A model generated the notes under the pieces. That model ran no database searches. It saw nothing but the letters and a program-made list of their open reading frames with translations, and had not been told where the DNA came from. From Nocardia mangyaensis (GTDB taxonomy: Bacteria; Actinomycetota; Actinomycetes; Mycobacteriales; Mycobacteriaceae), in contig NZ_CP018082.1 in NCBI RefSeq assembly GCF_001886715.1, forward strand, positions 4,402,001 to 4,466,000: 64,000 nucleotides of DNA, written 5' to 3'. Made by a program: the position numbers and the translations under genes. How positions within the stretch are numbered: position 1 is the first letter of the stretch; each line of letters starts with the position of its first letter. Shown piece after piece: positions 56,253 through 64,000 of this stretch.

Positions 56253-57125
56253 CTACCGCGTCGCGACGAAGGTCTGCTGCAACGTGCCGATGCCTTCGAT
56301 CCAGGAATCGAGACGTTCGCCGGGCCGCAGAAACCGTTTCGGCTCCCGGCCGACACCGACTCCGGCCGGGGTGCCGGTGAAGATCACGTCGCCGGGGAAC
56401 AACGTGACCGTGCGCGACAGGGCGGCGATCAGGGACGGGACCGGGAAGATGAGGTCCCTGGTGCGGCTCTTCTGCACTTCTTCACCGTCGACGGAGCACC
56501 CGAGCTCGAGGTCGTCGGGATCGGCGAACTCATCCGGTGTCACCAACCACGGACCCTGCGGCGAGAACCCGGGAAAGGACTTGGCGAGCCCGAACTGTGG
56601 TGCGGGACCCCGTAATTGGGAGACGCGTTCCGAAATGTCCTGGCCGACGGTCAAGCCCGCTACCCCTGCCCATACCTGTGCAGCCTCGACGCACCGCAGT
56701 GTCTGCCCGATCACCACCACGAGTTCGACCTCCCAGTCCACATTTCCCGCTGCGGGGATGGTCACCGTGGTGTCGGGGCCGCTGAAACTGGAGACGTATT
56801 TGGTGAAGACCGGCGGAAGATGTTCGGGCGCATCGAATCCCGACTCCGCCGCATGGGCCCGGTAGTTCAGTCCGACCGCGAAGACCTGCCGCGGAACGGG
56901 CGAGGGTGCGCCCAGCTCGGAGCGGTCGAGGGCGACAGAGTGCCGCTCGACCTCGTCGGATGTCAGCTCGGCCGCCCATTCCCGCACTGTGCGCCACTCG
57001 GCGTACAGCTCGGCGAAGTCCCCACCGAATCGGCCCGCCGAAGCCGTGGCGATGTCGGTGGCACGCTCTTGTCCTGGCTCGCCGTGCACGATGGCCGCGC
57101 GGCCCCGCAGGTTCGCAATTCGCAT
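56253..57125 (-). CDS. Fumarylacetoacetate hydrolase-family protein (module B)
   Basis: A 290-aa FAH-fold enzyme with VFAVGLNYRAHAAE, VDWEVELVVVIGQ and LTVGQDISER. It is clearly homologous to, but distant from, the module A enzyme. It probably acts after ring cleavage as a hydratase or hydrolase. It lies 8 bp upstream of the VOC gene and 31 bp downstream of the hydroxylase. Confidence 0.87.
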   Translation of the reverse strand: MRIANLRGRAAIVHGEPGQERATDIATASAGRFGGDFAELYAEWRTVREWAAELTSDEVERHSVALDRSELGAPSPVPRQVFAVGLNYRAHAAESGFDAPEHLPPVFTKYVSSFSGPDTTVTIPAAGNVDWEVELVVVIGQTLRCVEAAQVWAGVAGLTVGQDISERVSQLRGPAPQFGLAKSFPGFSPQGPWLVTPDEFADPDDLELGCSVDGEEVQKSRTRDLIFPVPSLIAALSRTVTLFPGDVIFTGTPAGVGVGREPKRFLRPGERLDSWIEGIGTLQQTFVATR

Positions 57126-57156
57126 GACAGTTGTTCTCCTCGGTGATGGGGGTGCG

Positions 57157-58746
57157 TCAGGAGACGCTGGTCGTCAGGCAGGCGAGATAGTCGGCCGCCA
57201 GGGTCGCGGCGCCGTCGATGGTCTCGGCCGTGCCGAACACGTAGTGGTCAGGCCTTATCAACACGGCGGCAAGGGAATTGGCAGTGAGCCATGCCGTCCA
57301 GGTTCCGTGGTGATCACGCAGGTCGGGGTGGCCGCTGTCAGCCAGCGACAGCGCCGACACCTCGGCCTCGGTCAGCGACGCGAGCAGCGACTCGTCGAGC
57401 AGGCCGACGGCCGGCCGTTGCGCGGCGAGGATCAGCAGCGCCCCGTACCCGGTGGCACCATCCAGCAGGACCGCGGCGCCGTCGACTTCGACGGGGAATT
57501 GCGGACTCATCGTCCCCGACAATTCCCCGCTCGCCCGCACCGCTCCGGACCCGAGCACGGGCCGGGCAGTGACGGGCAATACCACTGCGGGATCGGCGTT
57601 TCCGGCGATCATGCGCGCGTCGCGACGTGCCGCCTCGGCCGGATCGAGCACGCAGATCACCTTTCCCAGCTCCACCGACATCGCGACCGCGTGCTGCAGG
57701 TGCACGCTGCGTTCGCTGGTATAGGTGTCGAGCAGATCCGGCGACGACACCCCGCGCAGAACTCGATCCAGCTTCCAGGCCAGATTTGCCGCGTCGCGCA
57801 GGCCCGAACACATCCCTTGGCCGGCGAACGGTGGCATCTGATGGGCCGCGTCACCGGCGATCATCATCCGCCCGGCCCGCCAGTGGTCGGCCCAGCGGGC
57901 GGCGAAGGTGTAGATCGCGTGCCGTTCCAGTCGAGTATTCGCCGGGGTTCTCCCCCACGACGACAACAACTCCCAGGCCCGTTCGACGGTGCCGAGCTCG
58001 GCGGAGTCCTCTCCGGGTAGCCGCATGAATTCCCAGCGGCGCCGCCCCTGCCCACCGGACACGATCGTGGTCGGGCGGGCGGGATCGCACAGTTGCCAGT
58101 TCTGCGGCGACCAGACGATGTCGTCGGTCGGGATCGTGTCGACGATCAGCCAGTCGAAGAAGAAGCCCTGATCGTGCATCGTCGCGCCCATCCGTTTGCG
58201 CACGAGGCTGTTGGCTCCGTCGCAGCCGATGACATAGCGGGCGGTCATGGTCCGGTCGACGGTCGGTGCGGGCGCGGCATGCCCGGAGTCGACAACGGTG
58301 TCGGCCACGCCGACCACCACCTGGCCGAGCTGCTCGTCGACGGTGCGGACCTCGGTTCCCCGGATCAGCGTGACGTTGGGCATCGCCTCGACGGCGTCGG
58401 CCAACACCTGTTCGAGTTGGGGCTGCGAGAAGAAGTTGGCCGTGGGCCAGCCGTTGGGTCCGGTGCCCGACCAGTCGATGCGCAGCAGCGCCTCGCCGTC
58501 GGCGTTGCGCCATTCGTAATGGTCGGGAACCGGGTCCGAGATCGCTTGGATCTGTCGGGTCAGGTCCATCGATCCGAATACCCGGCCGATCTCGTCGTCG
58601 AAGTGCACGGCGCGTGGCAGCGGATACGGTTGCGGCCAGCGCTCTACGACGACCACATCATGGCCGCGTAGCCCCAACATGCGCGCGGTGGCCAGCCCGA
58701 CCGGTCCCGCGCCGACGATCACCACGTCGTGATCTGGATTGCGCAT
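57157..58746 (-). CDS. FAD-dependent aromatic hydroxylase, MhpA-like (module B)
   Basis: A 529-aa flavoprotein monooxygenase. The GxGxxG (VIVGAGPVGLA), the DG motif IGCDGANSLVRKRMG and the GD motif MMIAGDAAHQMPPFAGQGM are all present. The C-terminal thioredoxin-like part ends at about 529. It resembles bifunctional 3-(3-hydroxyphenyl)propionate hydroxylases. It lies between the aldehyde dehydrogenase and FAH genes. Confidence 0.9.
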   Translation of the reverse strand: MRNPDHDVVIVGAGPVGLATARMLGLRGHDVVVVERWPQPYPLPRAVHFDDEIGRVFGSMDLTRQIQAISDPVPDHYEWRNADGEALLRIDWSGTGPNGWPTANFFSQPQLEQVLADAVEAMPNVTLIRGTEVRTVDEQLGQVVVGVADTVVDSGHAAPAPTVDRTMTARYVIGCDGANSLVRKRMGATMHDQGFFFDWLIVDTIPTDDIVWSPQNWQLCDPARPTTIVSGGQGRRRWEFMRLPGEDSAELGTVERAWELLSSWGRTPANTRLERHAIYTFAARWADHWRAGRMMIAGDAAHQMPPFAGQGMCSGLRDAANLAWKLDRVLRGVSSPDLLDTYTSERSVHLQHAVAMSVELGKVICVLDPAEAARRDARMIAGNADPAVVLPVTARPVLGSGAVRASGELSGTMSPQFPVEVDGAAVLLDGATGYGALLILAAQRPAVGLLDESLLASLTEAEVSALSLADSGHPDLRDHHGTWTAWLTANSLAAVLIRPDHYVFGTAETIDGAATLAADYLACLTTSVS

Positions 58747-58767
58747 TGTTCCTCGCTCGAATGGTTC

Positions 58768-60198
58768 TCAGTTGCCCTGGTGGACAAGGTGTTTGATTTC
58801 TTGGAACTCCTCGATCGCGCGGCGGCCGTTGAGCCTGCCCACACCGCTGTGCTTGAAGCCGCCTTCCTCCATCTGGTCGTGGACGACGCCCCAGGTATTG
58901 GTCCATACGGTGCCCGCGTCGATCCGGCGTCCGACCCGCAGGGGGCGGTCGACATCCCGCGTCCAGATCGAGGCGGCCAGCCCGTATTGGGTGGCGTTGG
59001 CTCGCTCGATCGCGTCGAGTTCGGTATCGAAGATCTCGAAAGTGGCTACGGGACCGAAGATCTCGTCTTGCACCACCGGCGATGTCACGTCGGCTACTTC
59101 GATCAGGGCGGGGCGAAGGAAGGCGCTCGCCCCGGTCGGCTCGACCAGTCCGCCACGGACCAGTACCTTCGCGTATTTGGCCGCCTCGCCGACCAGCCGG
59201 TCCACGCGCTCGGCTGCGGCCCGGTCGATCAGCGGACCCATGTCGGTCTCGGGATCGGTGCCGGGACCGACCTTCACCCGGGTCATCGCCTCGGCCATCA
59301 ACTCACGCAGTTCGTCGGCGATGCCGCGCTGCGCCAGAATTCGGCTACCGGCCATACAGAATTGACCGCTGAAGGTGGTGATCGCGGCGGTCAGCGTCGG
59401 CACGACCGCGGCGAGGTCGGCGTCGTCGAAAACGATCATCGGCGACTTGCCACCGAGTTCGAGGGAGACCGGTTTGAGGCCGGGCGCCGCAGCCGCCATG
59501 ATGGCACGCCCCACCACGGTGGAGCCGGTGTAGCTGATCACATCGGTGTTCGGGTCCGAAACCAGTACCGGCGCACCGGTATTGCCGGACTCGGTGAACG
59601 CGTTGACCACACCGGCAGGAAACGCCTCGGCGATGAGTTCGTAGACCAGCCCGTTGGTCAACGCGGTTTGCGCGGGCATCTTCATCGCCACGGTGCACCC
59701 CGCGGCCAGCGCGGGCGCGAACGAGCGCACCGCCAGGATGATCGGCGAATTCCACGGCACGATCACCGCGGCGACACCGATGGGCTGGGGCAGTGCCATC
59801 GAATACATCCCCGGCGCCAGCTGCGCGGCCCGACCGCTGTCGGTCAGGGCGAGGGCGGCGTTGTATCGCAGCTTGGGGATGGTGGCGTCGACCTCCATGG
59901 CGGCATCGGCGAGCTTCTTCCCGTTCTCCCGCGACAGCAGCTCGACGAGTTCGTCGCGGCGAAGCGTCATCGCGTCGGCGAGCGCGAACAGCGCCGTCGC
60001 CCGAGCGTGCCGGTCCTGCGACCACGTCGTGGTGTCGAATACCCGCCGGGCGGCGTCGATCGCCGCCCGGGCGGTGACCGCACCCGCGTCGGCGAAGGTG
60101 CCCAACACCAGGCCGGTGGCCGGGTCGAGGCTGGCGCCGACGGCGTGGCCGTCGCGCCATTGGCCGTCGATGAGGTTGCGGGCGTGTGGGAGTGTCAT
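58768..60198 (-). CDS. NAD(P)-dependent aldehyde dehydrogenase
   Basis: A 476-aa ALDH. Asn150 in VPWNSP, Glu247 in LELGGKSP and the catalytic Cys281 in FSGQFCMAGSR are intact. It fits oxidation of an aromatic aldehyde made by the preceding alcohol dehydrogenase. Its start overlaps the dehydrogenase stop by 4 nt. Confidence 0.92.
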   Translation of the reverse strand: MTLPHARNLIDGQWRDGHAVGASLDPATGLVLGTFADAGAVTARAAIDAARRVFDTTTWSQDRHARATALFALADAMTLRRDELVELLSRENGKKLADAAMEVDATIPKLRYNAALALTDSGRAAQLAPGMYSMALPQPIGVAAVIVPWNSPIILAVRSFAPALAAGCTVAMKMPAQTALTNGLVYELIAEAFPAGVVNAFTESGNTGAPVLVSDPNTDVISYTGSTVVGRAIMAAAAPGLKPVSLELGGKSPMIVFDDADLAAVVPTLTAAITTFSGQFCMAGSRILAQRGIADELRELMAEAMTRVKVGPGTDPETDMGPLIDRAAAERVDRLVGEAAKYAKVLVRGGLVEPTGASAFLRPALIEVADVTSPVVQDEIFGPVATFEIFDTELDAIERANATQYGLAASIWTRDVDRPLRVGRRIDAGTVWTNTWGVVHDQMEEGGFKHSGVGRLNGRRAIEEFQEIKHLVHQGN

Positions 60199-61283
60199 GG
60201 GGCCTCGAATCGGATGACGGGTTTGACGGTGATACCGGCACGCGTGTCGTCGACAGCGCGTTGCAGTTCGGTCGGTGGGTAGAAGCGCACGAGCCGATCC
60301 AGCGGCAGCCGTCCGCCGCGATACAGCTCGATCAGTGCCGGGATGAAGGTGATCCGATCGCTGCCGCCCTCGGTGACACCGAGCAGGGTCCGGCCGTCGA
60401 TCATGGCGTTGACGTCGACAGCGACGCGGGTTCCCGCCGCGGGCGCGCCGACGATGGCGACAGTGCCGCCCGCCCGGATCTGTCCAAGTGCCCCCTCGAG
60501 CAAGCTCGCAACCCCGGTTGTCTCGATGATGAAGTCGAAGTCGCGTAGTTCACCCGCGTCCGTCGTGGTCGCGGTGGCGCCGAGCTCGCGCGCCAGGCCG
60601 AGCCGCGCGGGAATCCGGTCCACGGCCACGATCTCGCTCGCACCGCACAGCCGCGCGGCCATCACCGCCGACAGGCCGACCGCCCCGGCCCCGACTACAG
60701 CGACACGCGACCCCGGCTGCGGGCGAAGGAGATTGAGCACTGCGCCCGCACCCGTTTGAATGCCGCATCCGATCGGGGCGAGCACCGCCAGTTCGTCGTC
60801 GTCCTCGACGACCACCGGCACGACACTGTGCTGTGACGCCACCGCGTACTGCGCCAGCGACGACTGACCGAAGAACAATCCGCCGATCGGCTGCCCCGAT
60901 CGATCCCGCAGCGGCGTTGTCCCATCAGGCCTACGGGCTCCGAAGTTGAGCGGAAAGTAGGTGGGGCACTGAGTGGGACGCCCGGTTCGGCAGCGAGCGC
61001 ACGCGCCGCAGGATGCGAACGACAACACCACACGGTCACCGACCGCCGCGGTGGTGACACCAGCGCCCACTGCTTCGACCACACCGGCGCCTTCGTGTCC
61101 GAGAACGGCGGGCAGTGGCGTCGGCAACCGGCCTGCGAGGACCGAGAGATCGGTGTGGCAGACCCCGGCGGCGACCAGGCGGACCAGCACCTCGCCCGGG
61201 CCGGGGTCGTCGAGGATGACGTTCTCCCAGGAGAAGTTGTCCGCGGCCGCACGGGCCACCGCGGCGAGGGAATCGATCGGCAT
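60195..61283 (-). CDS. Zinc-dependent aryl-alcohol dehydrogenase
   Basis: A 362-aa MDR dehydrogenase. Catalytic zinc ligands Cys42 (AGVCHTD), His63 and Glu64 (LGHEGAG), structural cysteines (SCGACARCRTGRPTQC), and the Rossmann VAVVGAGAVGLS are all present. It resembles benzyl-alcohol-type dehydrogenases. It is the first gene of module B, with the divergent MarR gene and the shared operator upstream. The ATG at 61283 is chosen; the upstream frame covers the operator. Confidence 0.9.
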   Translation of the reverse strand: MPIDSLAAVARAAADNFSWENVILDDPGPGEVLVRLVAAGVCHTDLSVLAGRLPTPLPAVLGHEGAGVVEAVGAGVTTAAVGDRVVLSFASCGACARCRTGRPTQCPTYFPLNFGARRPDGTTPLRDRSGQPIGGLFFGQSSLAQYAVASQHSVVPVVVEDDDELAVLAPIGCGIQTGAGAVLNLLRPQPGSRVAVVGAGAVGLSAVMAARLCGASEIVAVDRIPARLGLARELGATATTTDAGELRDFDFIIETTGVASLLEGALGQIRAGGTVAIVGAPAAGTRVAVDVNAMIDGRTLLGVTEGGSDRITFIPALIELYRGGRLPLDRLVRFYPPTELQRAVDDTRAGITVKPVIRFEAP

Positions 61284-61299
61284 GACCGCCACGCTACGA

Positions 61300-61345
61300 G
61301 TGTGTCCTGTATTACAAAAGCACCATCCTGTAATACAGGACACAC
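61300..61345. promoter_or_regulatory. Perfect 17-bp inverted repeat, operator of module B and the MarR gene
   Basis: Arms 61300-61316 (GTGTGTCCTGTATTACA) and 61329-61345 are exact complements around a 12-nt spacer. It lies in the 102-bp gap between the divergent dehydrogenase (61283) and MarR gene (61386). Positions 61302-61343 match the module A operator at 35 of 42 bases. It probably controls both directions. Confidence 0.85.
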
Positions 61346-61385
61346 AGCAGCCCGAGAAGATCTATCACTAGAGCTAAACTGGGGC

Positions 61386-61850
61386 GTGCCTCCCACCGAC
61401 CACGGCGACCTGCCGGCCGAGATCACCCGAACCAGCTGGACGCTACATCGAGCGCTCCGACAGAGTCAGGGAACGCCCCGTGGCGAGAATCCACGACCGC
61501 TGGCCCAGGTGGAGGTCCTCAAACTCGTCGACAGCCGCCCCGGCATCACCGTCCGCGAGATCGCCGAGGCACTGCGCATGCAGCCCAACAATGTCAGCAC
61601 GCTGGTCTCGAACCTGACCAAAGACGGATTTCTCGACCGGCGCGCCGACCCGACCGACGGCCGGGTGATCCAACTCCATCCCACCGCCAAGATGCGCGCC
61701 GCGAGCACAGAACTCGCCGACCGCCTCGACGCCGGAGTTTCCGATGCGTTGGCGACGCTGAGCGAGCAGTCCCGCGCCCGCATCGCGGCGGCCCTGCCGG
61801 ACCTGCGCGCGCTGGCCGAAGTACTCGGCGCACAGGATGATCCTATATAA
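61386..61850 (+). CDS. MarR-family transcriptional regulator
   Basis: A 154-aa winged-helix regulator with VLKLVDSRPGITVREIAEAL, then NNVSTLVSNLTKDGFLDRRA, followed by the D-R-x2-x2-L type wing (DPTDGRVIQLH). The GTG at 61386 fits a leaderless or short-leader start. Its promoter contains the inverted repeat, so autoregulation and control of module B are likely. MarR regulators of aromatic pathways often respond to the pathway acid or its CoA ester. Confidence 0.88.
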   Translation: MPPTDHGDLPAEITRTSWTLHRALRQSQGTPRGENPRPLAQVEVLKLVDSRPGITVREIAEALRMQPNNVSTLVSNLTKDGFLDRRADPTDGRVIQLHPTAKMRAASTELADRLDAGVSDALATLSEQSRARIAAALPDLRALAEVLGAQDDPI

Positions 61851-61861
61851 CAGCACATGCA

Positions 61862-61876
61862 TCCTGCTTTACAGGA
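61862..61876. promoter_or_regulatory. Short operator-like repeat before the IclR gene
   Basis: TCCTG-N5-CAGGA at 61862-61876 shares the TCCTG-x-x-TTACA half-site of the two long repeats. It lies 26 bp upstream of the IclR start. This makes three similar sites, one before each transcription unit of the island. Confidence 0.6.
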
Positions 61877-61902
61877 CCCAAAACAGTGATTAGCGTGTGC
61901 GT

Positions 61903-62691
61903 ATGACCGAACGGAACGCCGCGCCGAGCACCTACCGGGAACGCAATTCCACGGCCGATCGCGCCCTCGACATCCTGCTGCTGTTCTCCGCCGACAAGCC
62001 GGTATGGACCGGCACCGAGGTCGCCGCCGGGCTCGGTGTCGCCCGCTCGACCGGCTACCGCTACCTGCAGAGCCTGTCCAGCAACGGGTTCATCGAGGAA
62101 ACTCCCGGCGGATTTCGCCTCGGGCCCAGGATCTTTCAACTCGCCCGCCTCGCTCGCGCCGGCCTCGGGCTGTCCGACGCCGCGTTGCCGGTGATGCGGG
62201 AGCTGGCCGCGCAGGTCGACGAAACAGTGCTGCTGACCCGCCGCTCCGGTCGCTCGGTGGTCTGCCTCGACCTCGTCGAAGCCCAGCACGCGGTGCGACT
62301 GTCCTACGAGCGCGGCCAGGTCCTGCCGATCAACGCGGGTGCGGCGGCCGAAGTCCTGCTGGCCTGGGCCGACCCCGACGAGGTCACCTCGGTGCTGGAA
62401 CAGGCCCCGCTCGAACGTTTCACCGCCAAGACCCTCACCGATCCCGCAGCGCTACGCACGCGACTGTCCCGCATCCGCAAAGCCGGAATCGCGGTGTCGC
62501 AGGGCGAACTCGACCCCCACATCCTCGGCGTGGCCGCACCGGTACGAAATGCCGCGGGTTCGGTCTGCGCCGCGGTCAGCGTCGCCGCCCTCGCAGCCCG
62601 CGTGCCCCGCGGCCAACTCCGCGCGGTCGAGTCCGCGGTGAAAGACGCGGCAGCGGCTATCTCACGCCAGCTCGAACTTCGCGACTCCTGA
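61903..62691 (+). CDS. IclR-family transcriptional regulator
   Basis: A 262-aa regulator. The winged helix-turn-helix (about 18-75) reads ALDILLLFSADKPVWTGTEV then RSTGYRYLQSLSSNGFIEE. The C-terminal GAF-like effector domain holds AAAEVLLAWADPDE and a Gly/Ala-rich end. It follows the MarR gene by 52 bp. IclR proteins of this type control aromatic acid degradation genes, often as activators. The ATG at 61903 or GTG at 61897 could be the start. Confidence 0.88.
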   Translation: MTERNAAPSTYRERNSTADRALDILLLFSADKPVWTGTEVAAGLGVARSTGYRYLQSLSSNGFIEETPGGFRLGPRIFQLARLARAGLGLSDAALPVMRELAAQVDETVLLTRRSGRSVVCLDLVEAQHAVRLSYERGQVLPINAGAAAEVLLAWADPDEVTSVLEQAPLERFTAKTLTDPAALRTRLSRIRKAGIAVSQGELDPHILGVAAPVRNAAGSVCAAVSVAALAARVPRGQLRAVESAVKDAAAAISRQLELRDS

Positions 62692-63309
62692 AACATCAGG
62701 CCCCGCCTTCCCCACTGGGTGTTCCCCATGCTTCACGAGGTCGAACTGCTCGTCACCGAATACCGCCCAACCCGATCGTGGACTATGCCATGCGACACCG
62801 GGTCCGGCATCGGCGCCAGCCTTTCCGTGAAACTCGAACAGGTGCAGGACCATTCGCAGACCACGCTCCACAACAGCCTCTCCGGACCTTCACCACTCGG
62901 CGCCGATGTCGTCGTCCTGCGCGACGCGATCCAACTCGCGCTGGATCTGAGTCTTCGTCGACCTCGATCGCGGTGCCGAGGGACGTTGGTGGAGGCGGCG
63001 ACCATCTTGGTGGTGATGTCCACCAGGGATGGCACCGACGCGATGGATCGGGTCGGGTGGGATGGCCGGGCATCGCGACCTTGGTACCGCGATAGGTCTC
63101 ACCGGCGTTGAGCCACCACAGGTAGCCGTCGCCGCCATTGCCCTCGGTAGGCGTACTCGCCGGGCCGAGGTAATCGGCGTCGATCAACCGACGCCAGCCG
63201 AACGCGGTGTTCCGGCCCGGCCGCTTCCTCGACGGCAGCGTGGCGCCGAATACCCGGCTGCCGTTCGGTGGCGGGGCGCGCCGGTGCATCGGAGCGGGTT
63301 TCGCGCTGC
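62692..63309. other. Gene-poor stretch with decayed coding sequence
   Basis: About 618 bp with no intact gene. The minus strand carries pieces of a serine hydrolase (see pseudogene 62783-63289). No clear terminator was seen behind the IclR gene. Confidence 0.5.
62783..63289 (-). pseudogene. C-terminal remnant of a beta-lactamase/esterase-type serine hydrolase
   Basis: The minus strand encodes DYLGPASTPTEGNGGDGYLW then WLNAGETYRGTKVAMPG. This resembles the YGYLWW region of class C beta-lactamase and 6-aminohexanoate-dimer hydrolase relatives, just before their C-terminal HxG motif. After that the frame loses sense and nearby pieces lie in other frames. There is no N-terminal part with the catalytic SxxK. 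It is a relic. Confidence 0.5.
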
Positions 63310-64000
63310 CTACCGCACGTTCACGTCGATGAACTGCGTCGAATACAGATCAGTTGCGGAAATTCGTGCGGGCAGACCTGACCCTCCCGTGTTGAGCACC
63401 GGGATCAACTCGTCGATGGACTTTTGCACCTTCGCCATGTCGTAGCCGCCCCACACACCTGCCGAGTCTGGGGCGATAATCTTCTTGTCTTTGAGAGTCT
63501 GCGCCGAATAGGCCGCCTCGGCGACGCTGTACGGATAGAACGAACCATCCTGCGCCACCCAATCGGTGACGGTCGTGTTGATTTCGTCGGGCGTGTTCAC
63601 GTAATTCTTGCCGGTGTGCTGGATCATCGGCACGAGTTTCTGCAGGCACGGTGTCAGTGCTTCCAATTTGTCGGGTCGCACGCTGACGTTCGACGCGTAG
63701 ACGTCGTAACCGGCGTCATGCACCATCGCATACGCGACCGGCTTGTTCCACGATGGCGTCTTGTGCTCGTAGACATAGGGTTCCGAGTTGGCGAATCCCT
63801 GTTGGGCTATCGACGGATCGCCGACGAAACGCGCAGGCGCACCGTCGTACCCTGTATCGATCTGGCTTTGTTTGAGAAGTCCTTTGGCTACGAGCCATTG
63901 CGGGAAGATCTGGTCCTTGGAAACGACAACGGTCGCGTCCGACTTTCCGATGTCAGCGATCGTGCGCCAGTCGGGATGTTGTGCACTGTCCCACATCAGA
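63310..64000 (-). CDS. ABC transporter substrate-binding protein, C-terminal part
   Basis: An open frame from the window end to a stop at 63310 gives about 230 residues of a periplasmic-binding-protein fold (KSDATVVVSKDQIFPQWLVA, EAAYSAQTLKDKKIIAPDSA). It resembles NitT/TauT-like or aromatic-acid binding proteins and has many Tyr and Trp residues. The signal peptide and start lie beyond 64000. Adjacent to the catabolic island, it may bring in the aromatic substrate. Confidence 0.75.
   Translation of the reverse strand, partial: LMWDSAQHPDWRTIADIGKSDATVVVSKDQIFPQWLVAKGLLKQSQIDTGYDGAPARFVGDPSIAQQGFANSEPYVYEHKTPSWNKPVAYAMVHDAGYDVYASNVSVRPDKLEALTPCLQKLVPMIQHTGKNYVNTPDEINTTVTDWVAQDGSFYPYSVAEAAYSAQTLKDKKIIAPDSAGVWGGYDMAKVQKSIDELIPVLNTGGSGLPARISATDLYSTQFIDVNVR

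Noticed and set aside
58729..60282. A 517-aa plus-strand frame over the aldehyde dehydrogenase gene
   Set aside because: Antisense shadow; the minus strand has all catalytic residues of ALDH.

Overview
This window is high-GC actinobacterial chromosome, most likely Nocardia or a close Mycobacteriales relative. The best evidence is a compact minus-strand block, thrS - HIT phosphorylase - pgsA - patA - pimA - NUDIX protein - pdxS (4251-11806). It has the same order as the phosphatidylinositol mannoside locus of Mycobacterium tuberculosis (Rv2614c to Rv2606c). MTB12-like and MPT83-like secreted proteins, a cutinase, SulP-carbonic anhydrase fusions and an Rv1355c-like E1 protein point the same way. 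No rRNA, tRNA or CRISPR array was seen.

Layout. 1-4250: a truncated gene end, an MTB12-like lipoprotein, a metal-site-degenerate inositol monophosphatase homologue, a TauE/SafE exporter, an unknown protein and a decayed TetR/DUF4143 patch. 4251-11806: vitamin B6 synthase, PIM synthesis and threonyl-tRNA synthetase, with most genes overlapping by 4 nt. 11976-13991: a YtrA-type GntR regulator with a perfect palindromic operator, followed by an ABC ATPase and permease. 13997-19815: an FhuF-like 2Fe-2S protein, a PGPGW membrane protein and two tandem SulP-carbonic anhydrase fusions. 20052-24238: a VWA/metallopeptidase protein, a MoxR ATPase and an unknown 501-aa partner. 24501-29309: a DUF2236 (MpaB/Lcp-type) oxygenase with a divergent TetR and shared operator, an alpha/beta-hydrolase homologue lacking catalytic residues, and a GH15 enzyme. 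29397-38113: secreted proteins, phytoene synthase and GGPP synthase, a cutinase with a long insertion, regulators, and a ThiF/GNAT pair. 38456-41697: a three-gene nitrile hydratase/thiocyanate hydrolase-like set and an orphan proteasome beta subunit. 42578-45264: acetoacetyl-CoA ligase and a class II aldolase. 45319-46768: an IS110-type insertion sequence. 46771-47488: two small unknown genes behind a 33-nt perfect palindrome.

47663-64000 is an aromatic catabolism island. Module A (47663-54800) and module B (55318-61283) are parallel minus-strand operons. Each has an FAD aromatic hydroxylase, a VOC-fold extradiol dioxygenase and an FAH-family hydrolase. A adds an alcohol dehydrogenase, a bicupin, a TAXI-type binding protein and an MBL hydrolase. 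B adds aldehyde and alcohol dehydrogenases. MarR and IclR regulators follow, then the C-terminal part of an ABC substrate-binding protein. A long inverted repeat of the same 42-nt length precedes both modules (35 of 42 bases identical), and a shorter relative lies before the IclR gene. The whole island therefore looks like one regulon, and it is the most likely undescribed system here.

Start codons were chosen by Shine-Dalgarno spacing, operon overlaps and family length. Functions were assigned by reading motifs; no database search was possible.
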